Positions 10,113 through 18,527 of a stretch of DNA of 34,226 nt are shown piece after piece. The stretch lies in assembly GCA_029260795.1 (NCBI GenBank), contig JAJDCO010000021.1, forward strand, positions 1-34,226, written 5' to 3'. The stretch comes from Planctomycetota bacterium (GTDB taxonomy: Bacteria; Planctomycetota; OFTM77). The translations under genes and the position numbers were made by a program. The notes beneath the pieces are model-generated. The model saw only the letters and a list, made by a program, of their open reading frames with translations. It did not search any database and was not told the origin of the DNA. The number at the start of each line of letters is the position of its first letter. The first letter of the stretch is position 1.

Positions 10113-11777
10113 TCAGTTCAGGATGAGGGCGTGCACCTGGGAGATGTTGCCCCAGTTGAAGGCGACGTCGCGGGTGATGCCGACGTAGAAGAGCTTCAAG
10201 CCCGGCAGGTTCAAGGTGTAGGTGCCGGTCGGGGTGATGCTCTGACCCGGGAGGGTGTTCAGCAGCGAGGCGAGGGCTGTCGCGCTGAGGTTGGTGAAGG
10301 TATCGAAGCGGATACCGGTCGGTCGCAGGCCGCTGGCCGGCAGGGTGAAGGTCGGCGTGAGGCCGGTGCTGAAGAGCACGAAGCCGATCGGGAAGTTGGC
10401 CAGGTCCATGAGGTCGTTGGCGACCTGATCGTCGGCGGTGAACTCGAACTGGAAGACGTCACCGTTGGTGAGGCCCGGGAGGCTGTCGGGAGTCGGAATG
10501 ACACCCGGCAGCGGGGTGGGGCTGCCCGGCGAAGCCGGATTGACGGCGATGGCGACGGAGCCATGGACGACGTCGCGCACGCTGCGCAGCTCGGCGAAGG
10601 TCCCGTCCGGGACGGCGCAGAAGGTCTGCTCATCGATGAAGGCGCTCGGACCGGTGTAGGCCTGGAAGAACTCGGCGCCGGCTTCGATCGCACCGTTGCC
10701 GCTGATGTCGCGCAGACGGAAGATGTCGAGGTTGCTGAAGCTGAAGTTGGCCTGCACCCAGACGTCGCCGTTGAAGACGTCGAAGTCACCCACGAAGGGG
10801 TTGGCGTTGGCCGTCAGGACCTCGAGGTCGGCCCAGAGGGCGATCTCGGAGCCGAGGTTGATGCTGCCACTGCTGTCGGCGTCGTCGGCCAGGTAGATCT
10901 GATGGAACATGTTGGCGTAGTCGCCGATGTAGATCAGATCTCGGCCGGCCGGACCGCCGCCCAGGTCGAGGCGCATCGAGTTGACGTCATCGGTACCACC
11001 GGGAAGGAGGCCGCCGGTGCCGGAGTTGAGGTCGATGAAGACCGTGACCTCGCCGGTGAAGTCGCCGAGCAAGCCCGAGCCATCGATGTCGTTGAGGCGA
11101 TAGACGCGGTGGTCGTCGGCCTCCCAGGCGAGGTAGTTGCCCGCGGAGTCCTCGACGATGATCTCGAAGTCGTCGACCGAGAGAGTCAAGCCGTCGACGG
11201 TCGTCAGCGAGGTGCCGAGACCGGTGATGAGCTTCTCCTCGCCGGTGCCGAGGTCGATCTTGCCGCTGGAGTTGAGGTCCTTGAGGACGTAGATGCCCTT
11301 GATGCCGCCAACGTACTCGTCGCAAGCGACGACGACGTTGCCGTTCGAGTCGAGCAGGATGTCCGGCGTGCCACCGAGGTCCGAGCCGTTGGCCGGCCAG
11401 AACGGGGTGATCTCGGCGTAGTCGATGCGACCGGTGCCGTTGGTATCGCGGCCGACGTAGACGCCCTCACCATTCGGGTTGCCGCCGGTGACGCCGTTGC
11501 TGCGGTCGTAGTAGTAGAGGCGGGCCGGATTCACCGACGTGTCGACGGCGCAGGCGTAGACCGAGTTGCCGGTCGCGAAGCCGCGCACGAAGCTGGCATC
11601 GCGCTCGATGCCCTTGACGTCGTTGCCGTAGGAGCCATCGGTCTCACCGTCGACGTTCGGGACGCGGACGATACGATCGGGGCCAGACTCGGCCCAAAGG
11701 AAGTCGGGGTCTTGGGCGTGGGCGGTCAGGCTCAGGCTCAGCGCCAAAGCGCCGACGCCAAGAATGCGCTGGATCAT
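10113..11777 (-). CDS. Secreted protein with EF-hand-like calcium-binding loops
   Basis: A 554-residue exported protein with signal peptide MIQRILGVGALALSLSLTAHAQ. The body contains at least five Asp/Asn-rich loops of EF-hand or dockerin type: DTNGTGRIDYAE, DLNSSGKIDLG, DIDGSGLLGDF, DADSSGSINLG and DISGNGAIEAG. They are spaced about 50-90 residues apart and alternate with strands such as LIYIGDYANMFHQIYLAD and VYRLNDIDG, which suggests a beta-propeller-like fold. The C-terminal 150 residues (FQFEFTADDQVANDLMDLANFPIGFVLFS...LPGLKLFYVGI) look like a separate beta domain; no PEP-CTERM or type IX signal is clear. I chose the ATG at 11777 over 11786 because GAGGAGG abuts the latter but is 9 nt from the former. 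Function is unknown; calcium binding is inferred. It sits alone, divergent from SppA. Confidence 0.8.
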   Translation of the reverse strand: MIQRILGVGALALSLSLTAHAQDPDFLWAESGPDRIVRVPNVDGETDGSYGNDVKGIERDASFVRGFATGNSVYACAVDTSVNPARLYYYDRSNGVTGGNPNGEGVYVGRDTNGTGRIDYAEITPFWPANGSDLGGTPDILLDSNGNVVVACDEYVGGIKGIYVLKDLNSSGKIDLGTGEEKLITGLGTSLTTVDGLTLSVDDFEIIVEDSAGNYLAWEADDHRVYRLNDIDGSGLLGDFTGEVTVFIDLNSGTGGLLPGGTDDVNSMRLDLGGGPAGRDLIYIGDYANMFHQIYLADDADSSGSINLGSEIALWADLEVLTANANPFVGDFDVFNGDVWVQANFSFSNLDIFRLRDISGNGAIEAGAEFFQAYTGPSAFIDEQTFCAVPDGTFAELRSVRDVVHGSVAIAVNPASPGSPTPLPGVIPTPDSLPGLTNGDVFQFEFTADDQVANDLMDLANFPIGFVLFSTGLTPTFTLPASGLRPTGIRFDTFTNLSATALASLLNTLPGQSITPTGTYTLNLPGLKLFYVGITRDVAFNWGNISQVHALILN

Positions 11778-12147
11778 TCCTGTCATCCTCCTCAGGATTG
11801 TGGTGGCTCGGATCGAATCGCCCGAATCTATCCCGCGTCTGTGAAGAGCGAGTGAGGGCGTGTTCAAGGCTTTTGGTGTCGTGGGTTCTTTTAGGCACGC
11901 TCGCCGGATGCACCGTCTTTCGGCTTCATCCGTGCTCGCGAGATCCGGCGTCTTACCACACCACGGCTTTTCACGCAACCGAACATCGCTCGAAACTCGC
12001 CGCCCCGAGCCCAAAAGCATCCGCCCGAAAGCTTTTCGGACTCGAACGGTAGGTTCGGGCAACACCCGGCAATAGCGGGGTCGGTGTCGTTCCCAGTCCG
12101 GTGACGACCGCCCACTCCGGGACCCTTGCTTCAGGAGTCCATGGACC
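11778..12147. promoter_or_regulatory. Divergent intergenic region between EF-hand-like gene and sppA
   Basis: This 370-bp region must carry promoters for both flanking genes. I see no clear -35/-10 pair on either strand. Visible structure is limited to a CCGAA-AGCTT-TTCGG hairpin at 12025-12039 and a small CGAAC/GTTCG hairpin next to it. The reading frames inside it show no recognisable protein. Confidence 0.4.
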
Positions 12148-13929
12148 ATGCCCACCTCTTTCCTACGCACCTTACTCGCTCTGGCAGTGCTCGTCGCGGC
12201 CTTCGCCAAGCCGATGGCGGCCTCGCCGCCTGACGACGATCACGATGACACCCGCACCGTCCAGGTCGTCCGACTCTCCGGAGCCTATGCCGACCACAGT
12301 GCCGGGCCGAGCTTCGACCCGATCGATCTGATCATGGGAGGCGGCGCGAAGACGCGCTCCTTCTACGGGCTGTGCGATCAGCTCGAGGAGATCGCCACCG
12401 ACCCGAACGTCGACGCCATCTTCTTCGATCTGTCCGCTGTCAGCATTGGCATGAACCAGGCTCAGTACACCGAGCTGGCCCGCCACCTCCAGAAGCTCCG
12501 CGCGGCCGGCAAGAAGACCTACGCCTGGCTCGAGAATGGGAGTACCACTCACGCCGTCATCGCCAGTACCTGCGATGAGGTCCTGATGGCCGACTTCGCC
12601 GGCCTCGACTTTCCCTCGCTCAGCATGACCTCGATGCACTTCCGCGACGCGATGGATCTGCTCGGCATTCGAGCCGAGGTCGTGCGAGTCGGAGACTTCA
12701 AGGGTGCCGTCGAGCCGTTCACGCTGTCGCGCATGAGCAAGCATCTTCGCGAGCACTACCTCTCCATGATCACCTCGATGAATGATGCGCTCGTCGGGCT
12801 CGTCGCTCGTGGGCGCGGCCTCGAGGTGGGAGCGGTCCGGGCGCTTCAAGCCGAGAGGCTGCTGATGGCCGAGGCGTGCCGGAAGGCCGGACTCGTCGAC
12901 CACTTGGTGCCGTACGGCGAGGAGCGCCAGAGTGTCGCTCGCCTCATGGGCGGCACCGTTCTCTGGAAGGATGATGCCGACAGCAAGAAGTCGCCGTCCT
13001 TCTTCGAGGTCCTGCAAGACCTGATGGGCAAGAAGGACTCGGGTCCGCGAGGCGACTACCTCGCCGTCCTGCACCTCACCGGTGGCATCGTCGACGGACA
13101 GAAGGACGCGGCCGGCTCGATGGTGTCGGGTCCGACCGTTCGCCAGATCCGCGCGCTGGCCAAGGACCGCAAGGTCCAAGGTGTCGTCGTGCGCATCAAC
13201 TCTCCCGGGGGCTCGGCGACGGCGAGCGAGGCGATTCGGGAAGCGCTCGAGGATCTGGCTCAGAAGAAGCCTCTGGTCCTCTCGATGGGCAACGTCGCCG
13301 CTTCCGGCGGCTACTGGATCACCTGCATCGGCCGACCGATCTACTGCGAGGCCGGGACGATCACGGGGTCGATCGGTGTCTTCGGTCTCAAGATGAACTT
13401 CGGTCCGCTTCTCGACCGCGTCGGAATTCATGTCGAGAGCATCGCGCTCGATTCCTCGGCCGCAGCCATGGCGCCCAATGAGCCCTGGGACGATGCCATG
13501 CGCGACCGGATCCAAGCGCACATCGACGACACGTACCGCCGGTTTCTGGGTCTCGTCGCGCGCTCGCGGCGGATGCCCGTTCCCGACGTCGATGCCATCG
13601 CCGGCGGCCGCGTCTGGTCGGGCAATCAGGCCAAGAAGCTGGGCTTGATCGACGAGGTCGGTGGCCTGGACGATGCCCTCGCCGCTTTGACGCGCCAGAT
13701 CGGGCGAGAGGATCTCGAGGTCGTCCATCGGCCGAAGGCGAAGAGCCTGTTCGAGTCACTCGACCTTCTCGGCGGCGGTGCCCGGGCCTCCCAGCTCGGT
13801 CTCGAGCCGGCGGCTCTCGCCTGGGCTCATCGCCTCGGATTCCGGCTCGACGGACCGCTCCAGATGTTGCTCAACCCGCAGCCGACGGTGGTTTGGGCTT
13901 TCGCGCCGACCGAGCTTGTCATCCAGTAA
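12148..13929 (+). CDS. sppA: Signal peptide peptidase SppA, 67K type
   Basis: A 593-residue protein, the length of long-form (67K) SppA, with two tandem ClpP-fold halves. A signal peptide or anchor covers about residues 1-25. The catalytic lysine is in GDFKGAVEPF (Lys185) in the N-terminal half and the nucleophile serine in NVAASGGYW (Ser386) in the C-terminal half, spaced as in E. coli SppA, with INSPGGSATASEAI (about 348-361) as the oxyanion-side motif. SppA degrades cleaved signal peptides in the inner membrane. AGGAG at 12133-12137 gives 10-nt spacing to the ATG at 12148; the ATG at 12141 is out of frame. A GC-rich hairpin follows the stop. The middle segment (about 270-295, KDDADSKKSPSFFEV) is a charged linker. 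No other gene obviously shares its operon. Confidence 0.93.
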   Translation: MPTSFLRTLLALAVLVAAFAKPMAASPPDDDHDDTRTVQVVRLSGAYADHSAGPSFDPIDLIMGGGAKTRSFYGLCDQLEEIATDPNVDAIFFDLSAVSIGMNQAQYTELARHLQKLRAAGKKTYAWLENGSTTHAVIASTCDEVLMADFAGLDFPSLSMTSMHFRDAMDLLGIRAEVVRVGDFKGAVEPFTLSRMSKHLREHYLSMITSMNDALVGLVARGRGLEVGAVRALQAERLLMAEACRKAGLVDHLVPYGEERQSVARLMGGTVLWKDDADSKKSPSFFEVLQDLMGKKDSGPRGDYLAVLHLTGGIVDGQKDAAGSMVSGPTVRQIRALAKDRKVQGVVVRINSPGGSATASEAIREALEDLAQKKPLVLSMGNVAASGGYWITCIGRPIYCEAGTITGSIGVFGLKMNFGPLLDRVGIHVESIALDSSAAAMAPNEPWDDAMRDRIQAHIDDTYRRFLGLVARSRRMPVPDVDAIAGGRVWSGNQAKKLGLIDEVGGLDDALAALTRQIGREDLEVVHRPKAKSLFESLDLLGGGARASQLGLEPAALAWAHRLGFRLDGPLQMLLNPQPTVVWAFAPTELVIQ

Positions 13930-13945
13930 TCATTGCATCCGCTCG

Positions 13946-13980
13946 CTCGCCGGACCGGAATCACCGGGCCGGGGGGCGAG
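13946..13980 (+). terminator. GC-rich hairpin after sppA
   Basis: CTCGCCGG-A-CCGG pairs with CCGG-G-CC...GGCGAG around an AATCA loop, 16 bp after the sppA stop. The stem is strong with an A/G mismatch, but no T-run follows. Confidence 0.45.
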
Positions 13981-14084
13981 TGACCCATTGACGAGCGTCC
14001 CGCGATCGCGTCCCCTCACGATCGTCCGCACCGGCCCGAGCGGTCGCGGGAAAGCCACGTGATCCATCGCCGGGGCGCTCGTCC

Positions 14085-15854
14085 ATGTCTCGAGATCTTT
14101 CGCCTGCCTGCTTGCTGGTCGTTCTGGGGCTCTTCGCTGTCGCTTGCGGCGAGTCCGGGCCAACCACCCCGGACTCGGGGGAACCTCCTCCCGAAATGCC
14201 CGGTGTCCTCTTCCGCGACGTCACGGCTGCGGCCGGCCTGGGAGACTTCGTACACGTCAATGGATCGTTCGGGCAGAAGCTCCTCCCAGAGACCATGGGC
14301 TCGGGAATTGGGCTCGCGGACTTCGATGCCGACGGCGATCTCGATGTCGTGGCCCTGAGCGGAAGACGCTGGACCGGTCACACCGAGAGCTACCCCTCAC
14401 AGCCCGGACCTCCCGAGTCGCTGAGCCTCTACCAAAACCTCGGCGCGCTGCGTTTCGAGCGAGTCGTCCGGGAGCCGGCGCTGCCGCCGCGCTTCGAGAT
14501 GGGCTGTGCCCTCGCAGACTATGATGCCGATGGCGACGAGGACCTGTTCGTGACGGCCGTCGATGGCAATCGGCTGTTGAGGAACGACGGGGACTGGCAT
14601 TTCGAGGACGTCACCGAAGCGGCTGGGTTGACGTCTCCGACTTGGTCTTCTCCCGGTGGGGAGCTCTCGCCCAGCTGGTCGACGGGTGCGGCCTGGCTCG
14701 ATGCCGACGGAGATGGTGATCTCGATCTCTACGTTGCCAGCTACATTCGGTGGAGCGAGCCGACCGACATCTTCGCGAGCCTCATTCCGGGCCGGAAGGC
14801 CTTCACGACACCCGATCTGTACCCGCCCGACAGCGGCCGACTGTATCGACAAGATTCGCCCGGCCACTTCGAGGACGTGACCGAGGCCTCGGGTCTCGCG
14901 GTTCCCGGGAAGTCTCTCGGTGTCGCGGTGTGGGACTTCGACGACGACGGCCGCTCCGACCTCGTGGTGGCCAACGACACGCATCCGAACTTCTTGTTCC
15001 GCAACCTTGGCCAGGGTCGCTTCGAAGACGTGGGCTCGCTCGCCGGGATCGCCTACGATCGTGACGGCAAGGCGAGGGCGGGCATGGGGATCGATGTCGG
15101 CGAGCTGCGACCCGGCGGTCCACCCGCGATCGCGATCGGGAACTTCTCGCAGGAAGCGCTCTCGCTGTACCTGATGGAGGGGCGGTCGGAGGGCTTTCGG
15201 TTTCAAGATCGGGCGCAGGCCGCAGGTCTCAACGCGCCGAGCCTGCTGCCTCTGACGTTCGGGCTAATGTTCTTGGACGCCAACCTCGATGGTGCTCTCG
15301 ATCTCTTCCTCGTCAACGGCCACATCGATCCTGACATCGAGCTCGCCGGCAGCGGGCTCGCCTACGCCCAGGTTCCTCAGCTGTTCGTGAACCGTGGCGA
15401 CGGGACGTTTCAAGACGTGACCCATCGCTCGGGCGATCTGTCGGAGCGGCCTCTGGTCGGTCGCGGGTTGGCGGTCGGTGACCTCGACGGCGATGGCGAT
15501 CTCGATGTGTTGATCTCGGCGAACGGCGGCTCGTTGACGCTGCTCCGCAACGATCAAGTGGGGGGGCGATCGCTTCGCTTGTCCCTGAGTCAGCCGACGG
15601 CCAATCGGGATGCCCTCGGTGGCATCGTGCGCGTGCGCGTCGGAGACTCGTGGGTGACGCGCGCGGTGGGGCGGGGAGGCTCCTATCTCAGCTCGAGTGA
15701 GCGAGCGCTCACCTTCGGGTTGGGCGAGCACCGGGCGGGAGTGATCGAGGTCGAATGGCCAGCGAGCGATGAGCGGGAGCGCTTCGAGTCGTCGGATTGG
15801 GCGGAAGGTGGATGGTTCGTCTTGGAGCGGGGGGGGAAGTGGACCTCGCGTTGA
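14085..15854 (+). CDS. FG-GAP/VCBS-repeat lipoprotein with ASPIC/UnbV domain (CRTAC1-like)
   Basis: A 589-residue predicted lipoprotein: the signal peptide ends in the lipobox FAVAC (Cys near residue 22). The mature protein opens with FRDVTAAAGL, the repeated lead-in of this family, which recurs as FEDVTEAAGL, FEDVTEASGL, FEDVGSLAGI and FQDVTHRSG. Six Ca-binding loops of the DxDxDGxxD type are visible (DFDADGDLD, DYDADGDED, DADGDGDLD, DFDDDGRSD, DANLDGALD, DLDGDGDLD), consistent with a seven-bladed beta-propeller. The C-terminal about 90 residues match ASPIC/UnbV (LRLSLSQPTANRDALGGIVRVRVG...GGSYLSSSERALTFGLGEH...VEWP). These proteins are extracytoplasmic, probably binding or scaffold proteins; catalysis is not known. 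The start has only a weak Shine-Dalgarno. The DMT transporter follows 27 bp later, so co-transcription is likely. Confidence 0.9.
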   Translation: MSRDLSPACLLVVLGLFAVACGESGPTTPDSGEPPPEMPGVLFRDVTAAAGLGDFVHVNGSFGQKLLPETMGSGIGLADFDADGDLDVVALSGRRWTGHTESYPSQPGPPESLSLYQNLGALRFERVVREPALPPRFEMGCALADYDADGDEDLFVTAVDGNRLLRNDGDWHFEDVTEAAGLTSPTWSSPGGELSPSWSTGAAWLDADGDGDLDLYVASYIRWSEPTDIFASLIPGRKAFTTPDLYPPDSGRLYRQDSPGHFEDVTEASGLAVPGKSLGVAVWDFDDDGRSDLVVANDTHPNFLFRNLGQGRFEDVGSLAGIAYDRDGKARAGMGIDVGELRPGGPPAIAIGNFSQEALSLYLMEGRSEGFRFQDRAQAAGLNAPSLLPLTFGLMFLDANLDGALDLFLVNGHIDPDIELAGSGLAYAQVPQLFVNRGDGTFQDVTHRSGDLSERPLVGRGLAVGDLDGDGDLDVLISANGGSLTLLRNDQVGGRSLRLSLSQPTANRDALGGIVRVRVGDSWVTRAVGRGGSYLSSSERALTFGLGEHRAGVIEVEWPASDERERFESSDWAEGGWFVLERGGKWTSR

Positions 15855-15881
15855 ACGGAATCCCAGGGTGAAGGCCACTCG

Positions 15882-16814
15882 ATGACGGATCCCGTTCTCG
15901 TCGGCGGTCTCGCCTCGCTCGGGGCGGCATTCTCGTGGGCCATCGGGACGGTGATGTTCAAGCGTCGCCTCCACTTCGAATCGCCCACCGCGGTCAACCT
16001 GTTCAAGACGGCTTTCTGCCTGCCACTCTTCGTGGCGACGTGGTGGGTGCTGGCCGCAGGCGGTCCGTTTCCGCTGGGCGCGGAGGCGTGCTTCTGGCTG
16101 GTGGCGAGTGGTGTGTGCGGCTTGGCCGCGGGGGACACGGCCTTGTTCACCGCGCTTCGAGACATTGGAGCGCAGCGCACCATGCTCATTCAGGCCACCG
16201 GGCCGATGATTGCGACGCTCGTGGCGGCGGTCTGGCCGGGAGAGGCGCTCGGCCTGGGGCAGGTGGCCGGCATCGGTCTGACGATGCTGGGAGTGACCTG
16301 GGTCATCGGCTGGAATCGAAGGGGTCCCGCGGAGCCGCTCGTGGCGCGGGGCGTGGCGTTCGCGGCGTTGTCGTCGGTCTTGAATGCGTTGGGAATTGTG
16401 ATGACTCGGAGTGCCTTGCAAGGCTTCGCCGAGCTCGAGGTCCGAGGCGAGCTGGAGCTGGCGGCGGCGGCCACGTCAGTGCGGCTGGCGGCGGCGGTCG
16501 TCTTTCTGCTCGTGCTGGGGCGTTGGCGAAGGAGGCGGGAAGATCGTCGGGGAGGTGAGCGTCGAAGGCTGGCCTGGGGCCGACTGGTGCTTCCTTCGCT
16601 GATCGGAACCTATGTCGGACTGGCCGCCGTGATGATCGGCCTGGTCTATGCGCCGAGCGGGATCGTCGCGGCCCTCAGCTCGACGACGCCGCTGTTTCTG
16701 CTCCCTCTGGGCTTCTGGTTCCTCGGGGAGCCGTTGCGGCTGTCTGCCGTCGTCGGTACGATCGTGGCCGTGGCGGGTGTCGCCTTGATCTTCTTGACCG
16801 ACCTCTCGTTCTGA
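15882..16814 (+). CDS. EamA/DMT-family transporter
   Basis: A 310-residue inner-membrane protein with about ten helices arranged as two EamA halves: MTDPVLVGGLASLGAAFSWAIGTVMFKRRL opens the first and VARGVAFAALSSVLNALGIVMTRSAL opens the second. A basic loop (RRRREDRRGGERRR) separates helices 7 and 8. The usual EamA end block YAPSGIVAALSSTTPLFLLPLGFWFLGEPL is present. Drug/metabolite transporters export or exchange small metabolites; the substrate cannot be read from sequence. It starts 27 bp after the UnbV-type lipoprotein and ends 31 bp before the small lipoprotein, so the three may form an operon. Confidence 0.9.
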   Translation: MTDPVLVGGLASLGAAFSWAIGTVMFKRRLHFESPTAVNLFKTAFCLPLFVATWWVLAAGGPFPLGAEACFWLVASGVCGLAAGDTALFTALRDIGAQRTMLIQATGPMIATLVAAVWPGEALGLGQVAGIGLTMLGVTWVIGWNRRGPAEPLVARGVAFAALSSVLNALGIVMTRSALQGFAELEVRGELELAAAATSVRLAAAVVFLLVLGRWRRRREDRRGGERRRLAWGRLVLPSLIGTYVGLAAVMIGLVYAPSGIVAALSSTTPLFLLPLGFWFLGEPLRLSAVVGTIVAVAGVALIFLTDLSF

Positions 16815-16845
16815 GATCGGGTCCGACGACCGATCGCAAGTCCAC

Positions 16846-17274
16846 ATGAAGGCGATAATGCAGACCAAGCCGATCCGACCGAGAGCGCTCCGAGCGCTGA
16901 GCCTCGCCCTGTTGCTGATGTCCTCCAGCGCATGTGTCGACACGACCAAGAAGACCGAGTCGCCCGTCAAGCAAGCCGGCGATCTGATGATCGATTCGGA
17001 GGAAGGCCTGGGGCTGGTCGCCAAGGATGTCGCGCTCAAAGCGATCCTCCTCCCGTCTCCGAGCTCGAGCGACGAGCCGGCCGCCTTCGTCGTGTTCCTT
17101 GATCGTCGGCAACCTCGCATGATCTCGATCGGTGACGAGATTCGCCTCAGCGGGGGAAAGGTCGCGACGCTCCGCGGGCTGCAACGCCGGATGGCGATCT
17201 TCGACGTCGATGGACGCCGAGAGACGCTGACGATGCCACCGCTGGTTCCTCAGAGGTCCGAGACCGGCTCCTAG
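16846..17274 (+). CDS. Small predicted lipoprotein, GspC/PilP-like C-terminus (weak)
   Basis: A 142-residue protein with a hydrophobic signal segment followed by the lipobox-like SSSAC (Cys near residue 30). The mature part ends in a short beta-rich block: DRRQPRMISIGDEIRLSGGKVATLRGLQRRMAIFDVDGRRETLTMP. Its pattern (value bound to a 'GD' turn, then a strand, then 'GRRETL') resembles the homology region of GspC or PilP, which anchors secretin complexes, but the similarity is weak and no secretion genes are nearby. The start may be the ATG at 16846 or at 16858; no clear Shine-Dalgarno separates them. Function unknown; it may be co-transcribed with the DMT transporter. Confidence 0.65.
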   Translation: MKAIMQTKPIRPRALRALSLALLLMSSSACVDTTKKTESPVKQAGDLMIDSEEGLGLVAKDVALKAILLPSPSSSDEPAAFVVFLDRRQPRMISIGDEIRLSGGKVATLRGLQRRMAIFDVDGRRETLTMPPLVPQRSETGS

Positions 17275-17344
17275 TCGTCTTGACCGTCGTCGTTCTCTCA
17301 GCTCCATTTGCGCCGCGGCCGATCGCTGTGCTACGCTCCCCGAC

Positions 17345-17355
17345 TTTAATATTTC
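17345..17355 (+). promoter_or_regulatory. AT-rich -10-like patch before the hydrolase-fold gene
   Basis: TTTAATATTTC stands out from the GC-rich surroundings and contains TAATAT (17347-17352), close to a sigma70 -10. No recognisable -35 lies 16-18 bp upstream. It is 35 bp ahead of the start at 17387, so it may be the promoter of the hydrolase/CPBP gene pair. Confidence 0.3.
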
Positions 17356-17386
17356 GAGCGAACAGCGGCAGCGCAGGAGACGACGG

Positions 17387-18523
17387 ATGCCTTTCTGGTC
17401 AGGTTTGACGGCGGGAACCGAGACGACCCAGGGATACGATCAGGAAGAGCTCACGACCGAGAGCTTTCTGGACGGAACATCTCCGTTGCGAGGGACTCTG
17501 CTGATGCCGGTGGGCAAGCGAGACCTCCCGTGTGTCGTGCTGGTGCCCGAGTACGGCGACTCGCGTGAGGTGCTGCTCCCGAGCGCGCGCCGGCTGACCG
17601 AGAAGGGTGTCGCGGCTCTGGTGGTCGACCTGCGGGGCTCCGGGGACTCCGGCGGATCGACGGACGCCGGCGGCCGCGAGATCGGTGACGTGCTGGATCT
17701 GCTTCGCATCGCGGAAGCGGAGATGTTCGATCGACTGGACATGAGCCGACTCGGCATCCTCGGATACGGAATCCACGGCGGCGCGACGGCGCTCGCCCTG
17801 GTCGTGCGCGCTCCAATGACATTTCGCTCGATTGCCGTCTTCTCCGGGGTTCCCAACCTGAGCACTTGGGCCGAGCGGGAGCGGAAGGCCGGAGACTGGG
17901 TCCGCCAGGCGGTCGACGGAAAGCCCGAGACCTCGGCCGCGGTTCGCAACAACCGGGCGGCAATCGGCAATGCGCGGCAGACCAAGATGCATCTGTTCTG
18001 GGACGCTGGCGACGAGGGCGGGATCGCCGAGCTCAATCGAGACTTCCTCCGCTCCACCGAGAAGCGCCGCATGCCCAACGTCGAAGGTCACGAGAGCCGT
18101 CCCGGCGGCTTGCTGCGCTGGAAGGCCGGGTACCCCGAGACCAATCCGATGCTGGCGACCGCTGAAGACTTCGTCCTGTCGGAGCTGCGGAGCGAGTCGA
18201 GCTCTCCGCGGCTTCCGGTCAAGGGTCGCCTTCGAGTACCCGGTTTCTTGGTGACGCCGTTGTTCACGGTCGTTCCCGGCGACGGTGATACGGAGGTCGT
18301 CGACCTGGCCTACTCTCTAGAGTCCTCGCTGGTCGAGCTCGACTTTGGAGACACCGAGCCCGAGCTGACGGGCTGGATCGAGGTCGACACCGCTGACTTC
18401 GAGTTCCCGCTCGAGGTGCGACAGGGCGACCGAGTGATCGCGACCTTCGACAAGCCGGCAGCACGGATTCGGCTGGAGGAGCGCCCGTTGTCCGGAGTGA
18501 TTCGGATCGGATCGGCTTCCTGA
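17387..18523 (+). CDS. Alpha/beta-hydrolase-fold protein lacking a nucleophile serine
   Basis: A 378-residue protein with a dienelactone-hydrolase/S9-like alpha/beta core at about residues 25-260: LRGTLLMP, VVLVPEYGDSREVLLPSARRLTEKGVAALVVDLRGSGDS and the nucleophile-elbow strand RLGILGYGIHGGATAL. The expected GxSxG is GYGIHGG (126-132); no serine is in the elbow, and Gly128, Ile129 or His130 takes its place depending on alignment. A plausible acid (FWDAGDEGG) and His (VEGHESR) remain. The last about 100 residues form a separate beta-rich domain. It has no signal peptide. AGGAGA about 7 nt upstream supports the ATG at 17387. The CPBP protease starts 4 bp after its stop, so the two are surely co-transcribed. 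It may be a non-catalytic binding protein or use unusual chemistry. Confidence 0.75.
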   Translation: MPFWSGLTAGTETTQGYDQEELTTESFLDGTSPLRGTLLMPVGKRDLPCVVLVPEYGDSREVLLPSARRLTEKGVAALVVDLRGSGDSGGSTDAGGREIGDVLDLLRIAEAEMFDRLDMSRLGILGYGIHGGATALALVVRAPMTFRSIAVFSGVPNLSTWAERERKAGDWVRQAVDGKPETSAAVRNNRAAIGNARQTKMHLFWDAGDEGGIAELNRDFLRSTEKRRMPNVEGHESRPGGLLRWKAGYPETNPMLATAEDFVLSELRSESSSPRLPVKGRLRVPGFLVTPLFTVVPGDGDTEVVDLAYSLESSLVELDFGDTEPELTGWIEVDTADFEFPLEVRQGDRVIATFDKPAARIRLEERPLSGVIRIGSAS

Positions 18524-18527
18524 GCCG

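Noticed and set aside
10131..11855. Plus-strand open frame of 574 codons opposite the EF-hand-like gene
   Set aside because: Its Val/Asp/Glu/Ala-rich repetitive sequence is the complement of the secreted protein; the minus strand has the signal peptide, Shine-Dalgarno and terminator.
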